Shown: positions 28,629-37,221, counted from the stretch's first letter. The stretch is 64,000 nt of DNA from Pseudomonas sp. NFIX28 (GCF_900107395.1 NZ_FNPW01000005.1:275007-339006), one strand, 5' to 3'. Made by a program: numbers and translations. Notes: generated by a model from the sequence alone, not told the origin.

Positions 28629-29821
28629 CGGCCTACCTGAATGCCCTGGGGGTAATCTGCGCCCTCGGGCGTGACAAGCAACACGTGGCCCGCAACCTGT
28701 TTGCCGGCGACTGCTCCGGCATGCGCGTCGAAAGCGGCTGGGTGCCGGAGCGCAGCATACCGGTGGCCGCCGTCCAGGGACCGCTGGCGAGCATACCGCC
28801 AGGGCTGGCGCAGCACGGCAGCCGCAACAACCAATTGCTGCTGGAAGCCGCCCTGCAGATCCGTGGCGACATCGACCTGGCCATCGCCCGCTATGGCCGC
28901 AGCCGCATCGGTATCGTCCTCGGCACCAGCACCTCGGGCATCGACGAAGCCAGCCATGGCATCGCCCACTACATGCGCGAGGGGCACTTCCCGGCCGATT
29001 ACGACTATCGCCAGCAAGAGCTGGGCGCCCCGGCGAATTTCCTCGCCGACTGGCTCGAGCTCAGCGGCCCGGCCTATGTGATTTCCACCGCCTGCACCTC
29101 CAGCGCCCGGGCGCTGATGAGCGCCCGCCGCCTGCTCGACCTGGGCCTGTGCGACGCGGTGCTGTGCGGCGGCGTCGACAGCCTGTGCAAGCTGACCCTC
29201 AACGGCTTCTCGGCCCTGGAAGCGGTGTCCGCGCAGCGCTGCAACCCGTTTTCGCTCAACCGCGACGGCATCAACATCGGCGAAGCGGCGGTGCTGTTCC
29301 TGATGAGCAAGGAACACCTCGGCGGGCAACCGATCGCCTTGCTCGGCGCCGGCGCCAGCTCCGACGCGCACCATATTTCCGCGCCGGAGCCGAGCGGTCG
29401 CGGTGCCCTGCAAGCCATGCAGAAAGCCTTGCACAACGCCGGCCTGCAAGCCGCACAGATCGGTTACCTGAACCTGCACGGCACGGCCACCCAGCACAAC
29501 GACGCCATGGAAAGCCTGGCGGTGGAGCAATTGTTCCCGGCCGGCGTGCCCTGTTCGTCGACCAAGCCCATGAGCGGCCACACCCTGGGCGCCGCTGGTG
29601 CCCTGGAAGCGGCGTTCTGCTGGCTGAGCCTGTCCAGCGACAACGCCACGCACGCCCTGCCGCCCCATGTCTGGGACGCCCTGGCCGACCCGCAATTGCC
29701 GTCGCTGCAATGGGCCACCACCGCCACCCGTCTGGAACAGGACGCGCCACGCTGCCTGATGAGCAACTCCTTCGCCTTTGGCGGCAACAACGTCAGCCTG
29801 ATTCTCGGAGACGCCCCATGA
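28625..29821 (+). CDS. apeO: beta-ketoacyl-ACP synthase (elongating KS, ApeO-like)
   Basis: A thiolase-fold ketosynthase of 398 residues with an intact catalytic triad: Cys157 in STACTSS, His285 in NLHGTATQHND and His319 in MSGHTLGAAG. It catalyses decarboxylative condensation of malonyl-ACP with the growing polyene, probably as a heterodimer with the Cys-less protein at 13969-14700. The order KS, dehydratase, ketoreductase, KS is the conserved apeO-P-Q-R block, which supports the symbol. The ATG overlaps the lipoprotein stop and its own stop overlaps the dehydratase start. Confidence 0.88.
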   Translation: MTAYLNALGVICALGRDKQHVARNLFAGDCSGMRVESGWVPERSIPVAAVQGPLASIPPGLAQHGSRNNQLLLEAALQIRGDIDLAIARYGRSRIGIVLGTSTSGIDEASHGIAHYMREGHFPADYDYRQQELGAPANFLADWLELSGPAYVISTACTSSARALMSARRLLDLGLCDAVLCGGVDSLCKLTLNGFSALEAVSAQRCNPFSLNRDGINIGEAAVLFLMSKEHLGGQPIALLGAGASSDAHHISAPEPSGRGALQAMQKALHNAGLQAAQIGYLNLHGTATQHNDAMESLAVEQLFPAGVPCSSTKPMSGHTLGAAGALEAAFCWLSLSSDNATHALPPHVWDALADPQLPSLQWATTATRLEQDAPRCLMSNSFAFGGNNVSLILGDAP

Positions 29822-30291
29822 TTGACTGGCCGCTCGCCGAACTGCTGCCCCACGCTGGCGACATGATCCTGATCGACCGGGTCCTGGCGTTCGATGAAGA
29901 GCAGATCCGCACCTGCCTCACGGTCCGCCCCCAAGGCCTGTTCAACCGCGCCGACGGCAGCCTGCCGGCCTGGGTCGGCATCGAACTGATGGCCCAGAGC
30001 GTCGCCGCCTATGCCGGTTGCCACGCACGCCGCAAAGGCCGGCCCGTCGAGCTGGGGTTCCTGCTCGGCACGCGCAAGTTCGAATGCAATGTGGAACACT
30101 TCCCGGTCGGCAGCGAGCTGCACATTCACGCCGTGCGCTCCCTGCAGGACGACAACGGCATGGGCGTGTTCGAATGCCACCTGAGTGCCCCCGGCATTCA
30201 GGCCAGCGCCCGCCTCAACGTGTTCTGTCCGCCACAGGCCGACAGCTACCTGAACGAATCATCCGCCTTATCAACAGGAGTCCAGCCATGA
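29818..30291 (+). CDS. apeP: 3-hydroxyacyl-ACP dehydratase-like hotdog protein (ApeP-like)
   Basis: A hotdog protein of 157 residues beginning WPLAELLPHAGDMILIDRVL, with WVGIELMAQSVAAYAGCHA as the central hotdog helix, the pattern of the ApeP subgroup (FabA/FabZ-related, with PHAGDM replacing the canonical catalytic-His block). In Xenorhabdus ApeP pairs with ApeI to form an active heterodimeric dehydratase. Here the ApeI-like domain is fused to the ligase at 16529-18208, so the complex would link ligase and dehydratase. It is coupled at both ends. Confidence 0.83.
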   Translation: MIDWPLAELLPHAGDMILIDRVLAFDEEQIRTCLTVRPQGLFNRADGSLPAWVGIELMAQSVAAYAGCHARRKGRPVELGFLLGTRKFECNVEHFPVGSELHIHAVRSLQDDNGMGVFECHLSAPGIQASARLNVFCPPQADSYLNESSALSTGVQP

Positions 30292-31016
30292 CTGAATCCA
30301 TCCTGGTCACCGGCTCCAGCCGTGGTATCGGCCGTGCCATCGCCCTGCGCCTGGCCCAGGCCGGCTATGACCTGATCCTGCATTGCCGCAGTGGCCGCGC
30401 CGAAGCCGAGGCCGTGCAGGCCGAGGTCGAGGCCCTGGGGCGCCAGGCGCGCATCCTGCAATTCGATGTGACCGACCGCGCCAGCTGCAAGGCCATTCTC
30501 GAAGCCGACGTCGAAGCCCATGGCGCCTATTACGGCGTGGTGCTCAACGCCGGCCTGACCCGCGATGGCGCGTTCCCGGCGCTGAGCGAAGACGATTGGG
30601 ACACCGTGCTGCGCACCAACCTCGACGGTTTCTACAACGTGCTGCACCCGCTGATAATGCCGATGATCCGCCGCCGCGCGGCCGGGCGCATCGTCTGCAT
30701 CGCCTCGGTGTCCGGGCAGGTCGGCAACCGCGGCCAGGTCAACTACAGCGCCTCCAAGGCCGGCCTGATTGGCGCGGCCAAGGCCCTGGCCATCGAACTG
30801 GGCAAACGCAAGATCACCGTCAACTGCGTGGCGCCGGGCTTGATCGACACCGCCATGCTCGACGAGAACGTGCCGGTGGACGAGCTGCTGAAGATGATCC
30901 CGGCCCAGCGCATGGGCACCCCGGAAGAAGTCGCCGGCGCGGTGAACTTCCTGATGTCCGCCGAGGCCGGCTACATCACCCGCCAGGTGCTGGCGGTCAA
31001 CGGAGGCCTGGTCTGA
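30288..31016 (+). CDS. apeQ: 3-ketoacyl-ACP reductase (FabG-like, ApeQ-like)
   Basis: A short-chain dehydrogenase of 242 residues. VTGSSRGIGRA is the NADPH-binding glycine motif, NAG is at 87-89, and the catalytic Asn111-Ser140-Tyr153-Lys157 set lies in YSASK context. It reduces the keto group formed in each elongation round so that the dehydratase can introduce the double bond. CAGGAG precedes the ATG at 30288, which overlaps the stop of the dehydratase. The housekeeping fabG would lie next to fabD/acpP, which are absent here, so this copy is pathway-specific. Confidence 0.9.
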   Translation: MTESILVTGSSRGIGRAIALRLAQAGYDLILHCRSGRAEAEAVQAEVEALGRQARILQFDVTDRASCKAILEADVEAHGAYYGVVLNAGLTRDGAFPALSEDDWDTVLRTNLDGFYNVLHPLIMPMIRRRAAGRIVCIASVSGQVGNRGQVNYSASKAGLIGAAKALAIELGKRKITVNCVAPGLIDTAMLDENVPVDELLKMIPAQRMGTPEEVAGAVNFLMSAEAGYITRQVLAVNGGLV

Positions 31017-32242
31017 TGAAACGCGTGGTCGTCACCGGCATGGCCGGCATCACCTCGCTGGGCAGCGACTGGGCAACCATCGCCGCCAACTTCAGCGCCA
31101 ACCGCAGCGGCATTCGCCGCATGGACGAGTGGGATCGCTTCAGCGAGCTCAACACGCGCCTGGCCGCCCCCATCGACGACTTCAAGGTGCCGGGCCACTG
31201 GACGCGCAAGCAGCTGCGCAGCATGGGCCGGGTGTCGCGGCTCGCCGTGGGTGCCGCCGAGCAAGCCTTGGCCGATGCCGGCCTGCTGGGCGACGAATCG
31301 ATCAAGGACGGGCGCATGGGCGTGGCCTGTGGCTCGTCCACCGGCAGCACCGACGAGATCAAGGCGTTCGGCAACATGCTGCTGAACTCGGTGGCCGAAG
31401 GCCTCAATGCCAACTCCTACGTGCGCATGATGCCGCACACCACCGCGGCCAATATCAGCATCTTCTTCGGCCTCACCGGCCGGCTGATCCCCACCTCCAG
31501 CGCCTGCACCAGCGGCAGCCAGGGCATCGGCTACGCCTACGAGGCGATCAAGTTCGGCCGCCTGCCGCTGATGCTTGCCGGCGGCGCCGAAGAGCTGTGC
31601 CCGACCGAAGCCATGGTCTTCGACGCGCTCTACGCCACCAGCCTGAAGAACGATGCCCCGCAATCCAGCCCGCGGCCCTACGATTGCGACCGCGACGGCC
31701 TGGTGATCGGCGAAGGCGGCGGCATGCTGGTGCTCGAAGAGCTGGAGCACGCGCTGGCTCGTGGCGCGCGCATCCACGCCGAGATCGTCGGCTTTGGCAG
31801 CAACGCCGACGGCCAGCACACCACCCGTCCGGAGCAGGTGACCATGCGCCGGGCCATGGAGCTGGCGCTGGAAGACGCCGGCCTGGAGCCCTCGGCCATT
31901 GGTTATGTCAACGGCCACGGCACCGCTACAGAACAAGGCGACATTGCCGAAACACTGGCTACCAGCAGCCTGTTCGGCAGCCGGATGCCCATCAGTTCGC
32001 AGAAGAGCTTCCTCGGCCACACCCTGGGCGCCTGCGGCGCGCTGGAATCCTGGTTCTGCATCGAGATGCTCAACCGCGACCTCTACGTGCACACCTTCAA
32101 CCTCGACACGGTGGACCCGCGCTGCGGCGAGCTGGATTACCTGCGCGGCGAATTCCGGCAGATGCACCACGAATATGTGATGAACAACAATTTTGCTTTT
32201 GGTGGCGTCAACACCTCGCTGATTTTCCGCCGCTGGCCTTGA
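31016..32242 (+). CDS. apeR: beta-ketoacyl-ACP synthase (FabF-like, ApeR-like)
   Basis: A complete ketosynthase of 408 residues with Cys164 in TSSACTSGSQG, His301 in NGHGTATEQGD and His335 in FLGHTLGACG. It is longer and more FabF-like than the KS at 28625 and is not preceded by its own partner subunit, so a homodimer is expected. In the apeO-P-Q-R block this last KS probably acts early (priming) or supplies the acyl chain of the lipid carrier; its role is inferred. It joins the ketoreductase gene through a TGATG overlap. Confidence 0.88.
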   Translation: MKRVVVTGMAGITSLGSDWATIAANFSANRSGIRRMDEWDRFSELNTRLAAPIDDFKVPGHWTRKQLRSMGRVSRLAVGAAEQALADAGLLGDESIKDGRMGVACGSSTGSTDEIKAFGNMLLNSVAEGLNANSYVRMMPHTTAANISIFFGLTGRLIPTSSACTSGSQGIGYAYEAIKFGRLPLMLAGGAEELCPTEAMVFDALYATSLKNDAPQSSPRPYDCDRDGLVIGEGGGMLVLEELEHALARGARIHAEIVGFGSNADGQHTTRPEQVTMRRAMELALEDAGLEPSAIGYVNGHGTATEQGDIAETLATSSLFGSRMPISSQKSFLGHTLGACGALESWFCIEMLNRDLYVHTFNLDTVDPRCGELDYLRGEFRQMHHEYVMNNNFAFGGVNTSLIFRRWP

Positions 32243-32267
32243 CCGCACGACATTTGGAGTAAAGGGA

Positions 32268-33071
32268 ATGACTCAGTTTCACCGCATCGCCGCCTTGCTG
32301 GCCCTGGTTTTCGTACTCGGCGGCTGCACCAGCAAACCGGTCTACAACGCCAAGGAAGAGTTTTCCCCCAACCTGGGCTTTACCCAAGCGCAAATGAGCC
32401 GCGCCATCGTCACCGCGCTCATCGACCGCCAATGGGTCGTGCAGTCGGTGCGCCCGGGCATGATCAAGGCAGCCATCACCGTGCGGGGCCGCCACCATGC
32501 CGAAGTCGACATCCCGTTCACCGCGACCTCCTTCGAAATCGACTATCGCAGCAGCTATGGCCTGGATGCCAAGGACGGCAAGATCCACAGAAACTACAAC
32601 CGCTGGGTTAACCGCCTGCGCGGCAACGTGCTCAAGGAGTTGTCGATCAACCCGGACATCGAATTCGTCAACGATCTGGGCATCGTCAAGCAAGGCGCCG
32701 AAGAGCCGACCTACCTGAGCTTTCGCGAAGGCGTCAAACGCGCCACCGAAGCCGGCCTGCTCGACGGCAGCGTGAAGTTCTACCTGGCCGGCGAAACCTT
32801 GCCCAAACAAGTGCGCAAGCTCGACACCGTCAGCAGCAGCCGCAAGACCAACGGCTCGAACAAAACCGATGAGGAAGCGTGCTTCTGGGCCCTGCAGTCC
32901 GCCCTCGCGACCCTGCAGAACGCCGCGAAGAAAGCCGACGCCAACGCCGTAATCAACATTGCCAGCGTCGACCAGCGGGACCTGTACAAAGACTCCGAAA
33001 AATTCCAGTGCCATGCGGGCATGGTGGTGTCGAGCGTGGCACTGCGCGGGGACCTGGCGCACGTTGACTGA
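32268..33071 (+). CDS. two-domain lipoprotein ending the pigment operon
   Basis: A protein of 267 residues with signal peptide and lipobox (LVFVLGGC, Cys20). Domain 1 (about 30-150) shows the RQWVVQSVRPGMIKAAITVR and IHRNYNRWVNRLRGNV pattern of a widespread small-lipoprotein family. Domain 2 (about 165-267, VKFYLAGETLP, then SRKTNGSNKTDEEACFWALQ and VALRGD) matches small secreted proteins that databases often misname excinuclease ATPase subunit; no ATPase motif is present. GGAGTAAAGG precedes the ATG, and the gene begins 25 nt after the last KS, ahead of a strong terminator. Function is unknown; a surface-exposed or periplasmic accessory to pigment placement is possible. Confidence 0.75.
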   Translation: MTQFHRIAALLALVFVLGGCTSKPVYNAKEEFSPNLGFTQAQMSRAIVTALIDRQWVVQSVRPGMIKAAITVRGRHHAEVDIPFTATSFEIDYRSSYGLDAKDGKIHRNYNRWVNRLRGNVLKELSINPDIEFVNDLGIVKQGAEEPTYLSFREGVKRATEAGLLDGSVKFYLAGETLPKQVRKLDTVSSSRKTNGSNKTDEEACFWALQSALATLQNAAKKADANAVINIASVDQRDLYKDSEKFQCHAGMVVSSVALRGDLAHVD

Positions 33072-33092
33072 CTGAACGGCAGGAACGCAAAA

Positions 33093-33115
33093 GGGCGCCT
33101 TCGGGCGCCCTTTTT
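33093..33115 (+). terminator. intrinsic terminator of the aryl-polyene operon (bidirectional)
   Basis: GGGCGCC-TTCG-GGCGCCC (33093-33110) is followed by TTTTT, 22 nt after the lipoprotein stop. A preceding AAAA gives a T-run on the other strand too, so it can also serve the convergent LysR gene. Confidence 0.92.
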
Positions 33116-33150
33116 CACAAACAGGCCGGCTTGTCATCACGCCTGGCAGG

Positions 33151-34044
33151 CTACAGCTCGGCCTTGCGGGTCAGCAATTCGACAAAGGCCTTGGCCATCG
33201 GCGAGCGCTGATCGGTGCGTTGCGCCAGCCACACCGCCGAGACCGCCTCGGGATCGAGCAGCGGTCGATAGACCACGCCGTCGATGCGCATGCGCTGGTA
33301 GGACGCCGGCAACACCGAGACACCCAGCCCCGCCGCCACCAGGCCGATGATGGTCATGGCCTCGCCCGCTTCCTGGGCAAAGTGCGGGGTGAAGCCGGCA
33401 TCCCGGGCCAGCGACAGCAGCTGCGCATACAGGCCGCTGCCATAGCTGCGCGGGAAAAACACGAAAGGCTCGTGGGCCAGGGCCGACAGCGCCAGCCCGG
33501 CTTCGCTGCCCGCTACCAGCGGGTGCTTGGAGCCCAGCACCGCCACCAGCGGTTCGCGCAGCAACTCCACCACGCCCAGCTCATCCGGCAGCGGCAACGG
33601 CCGCATGATGCCGACCTGGATCGACTCATCCATCAGCGCCTCGGCCACTTGGGTGCTGCTCATTTCCCGCAGCATCAGGCGCACCTCGGGAAAACGCTGG
33701 CGAAAGGTGAAGATCGCCTGGGGAATGTTCGAGTTGAAGGGCGCCGACGAGGTGAAGCCGATCTTCAGTTCGCCCAACTCCCCCCGTTGCGCGCGGCGGG
33801 CCACATCCGCGGCCTTGTCGACCTGGGCCAGTACCTGCCGGGCTTCATCGAGGAACAGCCGCCCCGCTTCGCTGAGTTCGACCCGACGGTTGGTCCGCTC
33901 GAACAGGCGCGCGCCAATTTCCTGCTCCAGCACCTGGATCTGCTGGCTCAGGGGCGGCTGGGAGATGCCCAGGGCCTGCGCGGCGCGGCCGAAGTGCAGC
34001 TCTTCGGCCACCGCGATGAAATAACGCAAGTGACGCAATTCCAT
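33151..34044 (-). CDS. LysR-family transcriptional regulator
   Basis: A protein of 297 residues with the N-terminal winged HTH (MELRHLRYFIAVAEELHFGR, then AAQALGISQPPLSQQIQVLE) of the BenM/CatR-like subgroup and a two-lobed effector domain from about residue 90. It is divergent from the MFS gene with a 121-nt gap, the classic arrangement for a LysR regulator and its target. The ATG at 34044 has GAGG 5 nt upstream; GTG at 34050 is an alternative. It lies just past the pigment terminator and, from memory, is part of the core gene order in pseudomonads without the pigment, so it is more likely to control the MFS gene. Confidence 0.9.
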   Translation of the reverse strand: MELRHLRYFIAVAEELHFGRAAQALGISQPPLSQQIQVLEQEIGARLFERTNRRVELSEAGRLFLDEARQVLAQVDKAADVARRAQRGELGELKIGFTSSAPFNSNIPQAIFTFRQRFPEVRLMLREMSSTQVAEALMDESIQVGIMRPLPLPDELGVVELLREPLVAVLGSKHPLVAGSEAGLALSALAHEPFVFFPRSYGSGLYAQLLSLARDAGFTPHFAQEAGEAMTIIGLVAAGLGVSVLPASYQRMRIDGVVYRPLLDPEAVSAVWLAQRTDQRSPMAKAFVELLTRKAEL

Positions 34045-34085
34045 GGACACCTCATTAGGTCGCTAAACATATCAATCAGGTCGAA

Positions 34086-34095
34086 CAATATATTG
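34086..34095. promoter_or_regulatory. palindrome in the lysR-MFS divergent region, candidate regulator site
   Basis: CAATATATTG is a perfect 10-bp palindrome in an AT-rich segment midway between the divergent LysR and MFS starts. LysR sites are usually T-N11-A dyads of about 15 bp, so it may be the core of one or overlap the -10 elements. Confidence 0.35.
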
Positions 34096-34165
34096 GAAAG
34101 AAACATTAGCCAGCTATATGCTTTTTTCCAATGCCTGACCGGGCTGCGCTCCCCCGAGGTCCATC

Positions 34166-35434
34166 GTGAAAACCGCTGTCGCTCCGCTCGCCCATGAACT
34201 TCCTCCCACCGCTCTCGATGAGGTGGTCGCGCAACTGAACGAGGCCTACATCGAAAAAGGCACGCCCATGTTCATGCGCACGGTATTGGCGCTGTTCTGC
34301 GGCGGTTTTGCCACCTTCGCCCTGCTCTACTGCGTGCAACCGATGATGCCGCTGCTGTCCCGGGAATTTTCCATCAACGCGGCGCAGAGCAGCCTGATTC
34401 TCTCGGTGGCTACCGGCCTGCTGGCCATCGGCCTGTTGGTCACCGGGCCGATTTCCGACTGCATCGGCCGCAAGCCGGTGATGGTTGCCGCATTGTTCGC
34501 CGCGGCGCTGTGCACCCTCGCCAGCGCCCTGATGCCGACCTGGCAAGGGGTGCTACTGATGCGCGCGCTGGTGGGGCTGTCGCTGAGCGGCCTGGCGGCG
34601 GTGGCGATGACTTACCTGAGCGAAGAGATCCATCCGCAGCACATCGGCCTGGCCATGGGCCTGTACATCGCCGGCAATGCCATTGGCGGCATGAGCGGAC
34701 GGCTGATTACCGGGGTGCTGATCGACTTCGTCAGCTGGCACACGGCAATGCTGGTGATCGGTGGCCTGGCGCTGATCGCGGCGGCGGTGTTCTGGAAAAT
34801 CCTTCCCGAATCGCGCAACTTCCGCCCCCGCTCGCTGCACCCGCGCAGCCTGCTGGACGGCTTTGCCATGCACTTTCGCGATGCCGGCCTGCCGCTGCTG
34901 TTCCTCGAAGCCTTCGTGCTGATGGGCGCGTTCGTCACGCTGTTCAACTACATCGGCTATCGCCTGCTGGCCGCGCCGTATCACATGGACCAGGCTTTCG
35001 TCGGCCTGCTGTCGGTGGTGTACCTGTCGGGGATCTACAGCTCGGCCAAAATCGGCGCCCTGGCCGACCGCCTGGGACGGCGCAAAATGCTCTGGGCCAC
35101 CATTTCGCTGATGCTCGCCGGCCTTGCCCTGACCATGCTCGCCTCACTGGCGGTGGTGATCGTTGGCATGCTGGTGTTCACTTTCGGCTTCTTCGGCGCC
35201 CACTCGGTCGCCAGCAGCTGGATCGGTCGCCGCGCCCTCAAGGCCAAGGGGCAGGCCTCATCGCTGTATCTGTTCAGCTATTACGCCGGGTCGAGCATCG
35301 CCGGGACGGCGGGTGGGGTGTTCTGGCACATGGCCGGGTGGAATGGCATCGGCCTGTTTATCGGCGCCTTGCTGGTGGTGGCGCTGCTGGTGGCATTGAA
35401 GCTGGCCAAGCTGCCGCCGCTGGCCACTCGGTAA
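34166..35434 (+). CDS. MFS transporter (YnfM-like)
   Basis: A 12-TM major facilitator of 422 residues with the intracellular loop motif GPISDCIGRKPVM between TM2 and TM3 and a related GALADRLGRRKML in the second half. The N-terminal cytoplasmic extension of about 35 residues precedes TM1 (VLALFCGGFATFALLY). It resembles YnfM/arabinose-efflux-type exporters. The start is a GTG at 34166 with GAGG 7 nt upstream. The substrate is unknown; the divergent LysR gene suggests an inducible efflux role. Confidence 0.88.
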   Translation: MKTAVAPLAHELPPTALDEVVAQLNEAYIEKGTPMFMRTVLALFCGGFATFALLYCVQPMMPLLSREFSINAAQSSLILSVATGLLAIGLLVTGPISDCIGRKPVMVAALFAAALCTLASALMPTWQGVLLMRALVGLSLSGLAAVAMTYLSEEIHPQHIGLAMGLYIAGNAIGGMSGRLITGVLIDFVSWHTAMLVIGGLALIAAAVFWKILPESRNFRPRSLHPRSLLDGFAMHFRDAGLPLLFLEAFVLMGAFVTLFNYIGYRLLAAPYHMDQAFVGLLSVVYLSGIYSSAKIGALADRLGRRKMLWATISLMLAGLALTMLASLAVVIVGMLVFTFGFFGAHSVASSWIGRRALKAKGQASSLYLFSYYAGSSIAGTAGGVFWHMAGWNGIGLFIGALLVVALLVALKLAKLPPLATR

Positions 35435-35445
35435 TCCCTGAACGG

Positions 35446-35500
35446 CCATGCCGGCGACCAGCCTGCGCGATGCATACGCGGAGCCCGGTCGCCGGCATGG
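35446..35500. repeat. perfect 14-bp inverted repeat between convergent genes
   Basis: CCATGCCGGCGACC (35446-35459) and GGTCGCCGGCATGG (35487-35500) are exact complements around a 27-nt loop, lying between the stops of the MFS gene and the OB-fold gene. There is no T-run, and it matches neither REP family in the window. It could be a terminator-like or mRNA-stabilising hairpin. Confidence 0.7.
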
Positions 35501-35526
35501 GCGACAGTTGAAAGCGGACGATCGGC

Positions 35527-35874
35527 TTACTTGACGACTTCCACCAGGTCGACATCGATTTCGCGCTTCATCAGCCCCTTCTCGACTTCACCGGTCAGCC
35601 TGACCTGGGTCTTCTCGTTGAACGCCACTGGTGGCAAGTCCTCGTCGTCGATCTCGACGGTGATAGTGCCGCTGGCGTCCTTGAACTCGTACTTGTCGTC
35701 GTTGTTCAGCTTCTTGACCACGTGGCCCAGCAGCACCACCGGCGTATCGTCCGAAGCGTCGTTGGCCGCCGCAACGCTGGTGACGGACTGGGCGCCCGGG
35801 CCGGTGTAGCCAACCGCCAGGGCGGCCGAGCTGAACAACGGGGCAAGCAACAGAACGAGATAACGGGTTTTCAT
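35527..35874 (-). CDS. YgiW/YdeI-family periplasmic OB-fold protein
   Basis: A protein of 115 residues with a signal peptide (about 1-20, ending SSAALA). The mature BOF domain has VVLLGHVVKKLNNDDKYEFKDASG and VEIDDEDLPP, matching the YgiW/YdeI stress-tolerance family (bacterial OB fold). Family members respond to hydrogen peroxide, cadmium or antimicrobial peptides, but a mechanism is not established. It is transcribed as a single gene, convergent with the MFS gene; hemE lies upstream on the same strand beyond a terminator. Confidence 0.85.
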   Translation of the reverse strand: MKTRYLVLLLAPLFSSAALAVGYTGPGAQSVTSVAAANDASDDTPVVLLGHVVKKLNNDDKYEFKDASGTITVEIDDEDLPPVAFNEKTQVRLTGEVEKGLMKREIDVDLVEVVK

Positions 35875-35972
35875 GGCAGTGATCCAATGTGGGTTTCGAT
35901 GGAGCCAGGTTAACCAGCCAGGCTGAATTGAAACTTAATCGGCCGGGCCCTTTTCCAGGACCGCATGGAGAG

Positions 35973-36000
35973 GCAAAAAAAAGCCCGGCGAATGCCGGGC
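35973..36000 (-). terminator. intrinsic terminator of hemE
   Basis: On the minus strand GCCCGGC-ATTC-GCCGGGC is followed by eight T residues, 18 nt after the hemE stop. Confidence 0.92.
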
Positions 36001-36018
36001 CTGGTTATCGGTTCGCGA

Positions 36019-37086
36019 TCACTGGTGATACTGCGCCGACAGCTCGTGCACCGCGCGCAGGAAGGCACCGGCGTGCTCCGGGTCGACTTCCGGGGTGATG
36101 CCGTGGCCGAGGTTGAACACGTGGCCGCTACCCTTGCCGTAGCTGGCGAGGATGCGCGCGACTTCGGCGCGGATCGCTTCCGGCTTGGCGTAGAGCACGG
36201 TCGGGTCCATGTTGCCTTGCAGGGCGACCTTGCCGCCGACCCGCTGGCGCGCTTCGCCGATATCGCAGGTCCAGTCCAGGCCCAGCGCGTCGGCACCGGC
36301 ATCGGCAATGCTTTCCAGCCACAGGCCGCCGTTCTTGGTGAACAGGATCACCGGCACCTTGCGCCCTTCGTGCTCGCGGATCAGGCCGCTGACGATTTTC
36401 TTCATGTAGGCCAGGGAGAATTCCTGGTACGCCGCCGCCGACAGGTTGCCGCCCCAGGTGTCGAAAATCTGCACCGCTTGCGCGCCGGCCTTGATCTGGC
36501 CGTTGAGGTAGCTGGTGACCGACTGCGCCAGCTTGTCCAGCAGCAGGTGCATGGCTTGCGGGTTGTCGTAGAGCATCGCCTTGGTCTTGTGGAAGTCTTT
36601 CGACGAGCCGCCTTCGACCATGTAGGTGGCCAGGGTCCAGGGGCTGCCGGAGAAGCCGATCAGCGGCACGCGGCCGTTGAGTTCGCGGCGGATGGTGCTG
36701 ACCGCGTCCATCACGTAGCCCAGGTCCTTGTGCGGATCGGGGATCGGCAGGGCCTCGATGTCGGCCAGGGTGCTGACGACCTTCTTGAAACGCGGACCTT
36801 CGCCGGTTTCAAAGTACAGGCCCTGGCCCATGGCGTCGGGGATGGTCAGGATGTCGGAAAACAGGATCGCCGCGTCCAGCTGCGGGTAGCGATCCAGCGG
36901 TTGCAACGTGACTTCGCAAGCGAACTCCGGGTTCATGCACAGGCTCATGAAGTCGCCGGCCTTGGCACGGCTGGCGCGGTATTCAGGCAGGTAGCGCCCA
37001 GCCTGACGCATCATCCACACCGGGGTGACGTCTACGGGTTGCTTGAGCAGGGCACGAAGGAAACGGTCGTTCTTCAGGGCAGTCAT
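36019..37086 (-). CDS. hemE: uroporphyrinogen decarboxylase
   Basis: A cytosolic enzyme of 355 residues that decarboxylates the four acetate side chains of uroporphyrinogen III to give coproporphyrinogen III in heme synthesis. Signatures are [16 protein letters not shown] near the N-terminus (substrate-binding Arg), [12 protein letters not shown] with the catalytic Asp, and [17 protein letters not shown]. Length equals the family norm. It is monocistronic: a terminator follows it and a bidirectional hairpin separates it from gltD. Confidence 0.97.
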   Translation of the reverse strand: MTALKNDRFLRALLKQPVDVTPVWMMRQAGRYLPEYRASRAKAGDFMSLCMNPEFACEVTLQPLDRYPQLDAAILFSDILTIPDAMGQGLYFETGEGPRFKKVVSTLADIEALPIPDPHKDLGYVMDAVSTIRRELNGRVPLIGFSGSPWTLATYMVEGGSSKDFHKTKAMLYDNPQAMHLLLDKLAQSVTSYLNGQIKAGAQAVQIFDTWGGNLSAAAYQEFSLAYMKKIVSGLIREHEGRKVPVILFTKNGGLWLESIADAGADALGLDWTCDIGEARQRVGGKVALQGNMDPTVLYAKPEAIRAEVARILASYGKGSGHVFNLGHGITPEVDPEHAGAFLRAVHELSAQYHQ

Positions 37087-37137
37087 GTCGGCATCCGGAA
37101 AAAAAGTGCGGGCATTTTCTCAGAGCGCGACGCAAAA

Positions 37138-37161
37138 GGCACGGCGAGAGCCGTGCCTTTT
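37138..37161 (-). terminator. intrinsic terminator downstream of gltBD
   Basis: GGCACGGC-GAGA-GCCGTGCC (37138-37157) has TTTT on both strands. It lies between the end of gltD and the start of hemE on the minus strand, after a REPIN, and so should end the gltBD transcript. Confidence 0.85.
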
Positions 37162-37221
37162 ATCTATCGGGTCAATTTGTCGCGGACTACATCGACTAAT
37201 TCCGCGTTGATTCGGCCGGCC

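Noticed and set aside
32268..33071. Excinuclease ABC subunit A label for the C-terminal domain
   Set aside because: There are no Walker motifs or zinc fingers; the protein is a secreted lipoprotein and the name is a propagated misannotation.
33151..34044. LysR gene as pathway regulator of the pigment operon
   Set aside because: It lies beyond the operon terminator, is divergent from an MFS gene and, as recalled, is in the core gene order of strains lacking the pigment genes; no direct link is visible.
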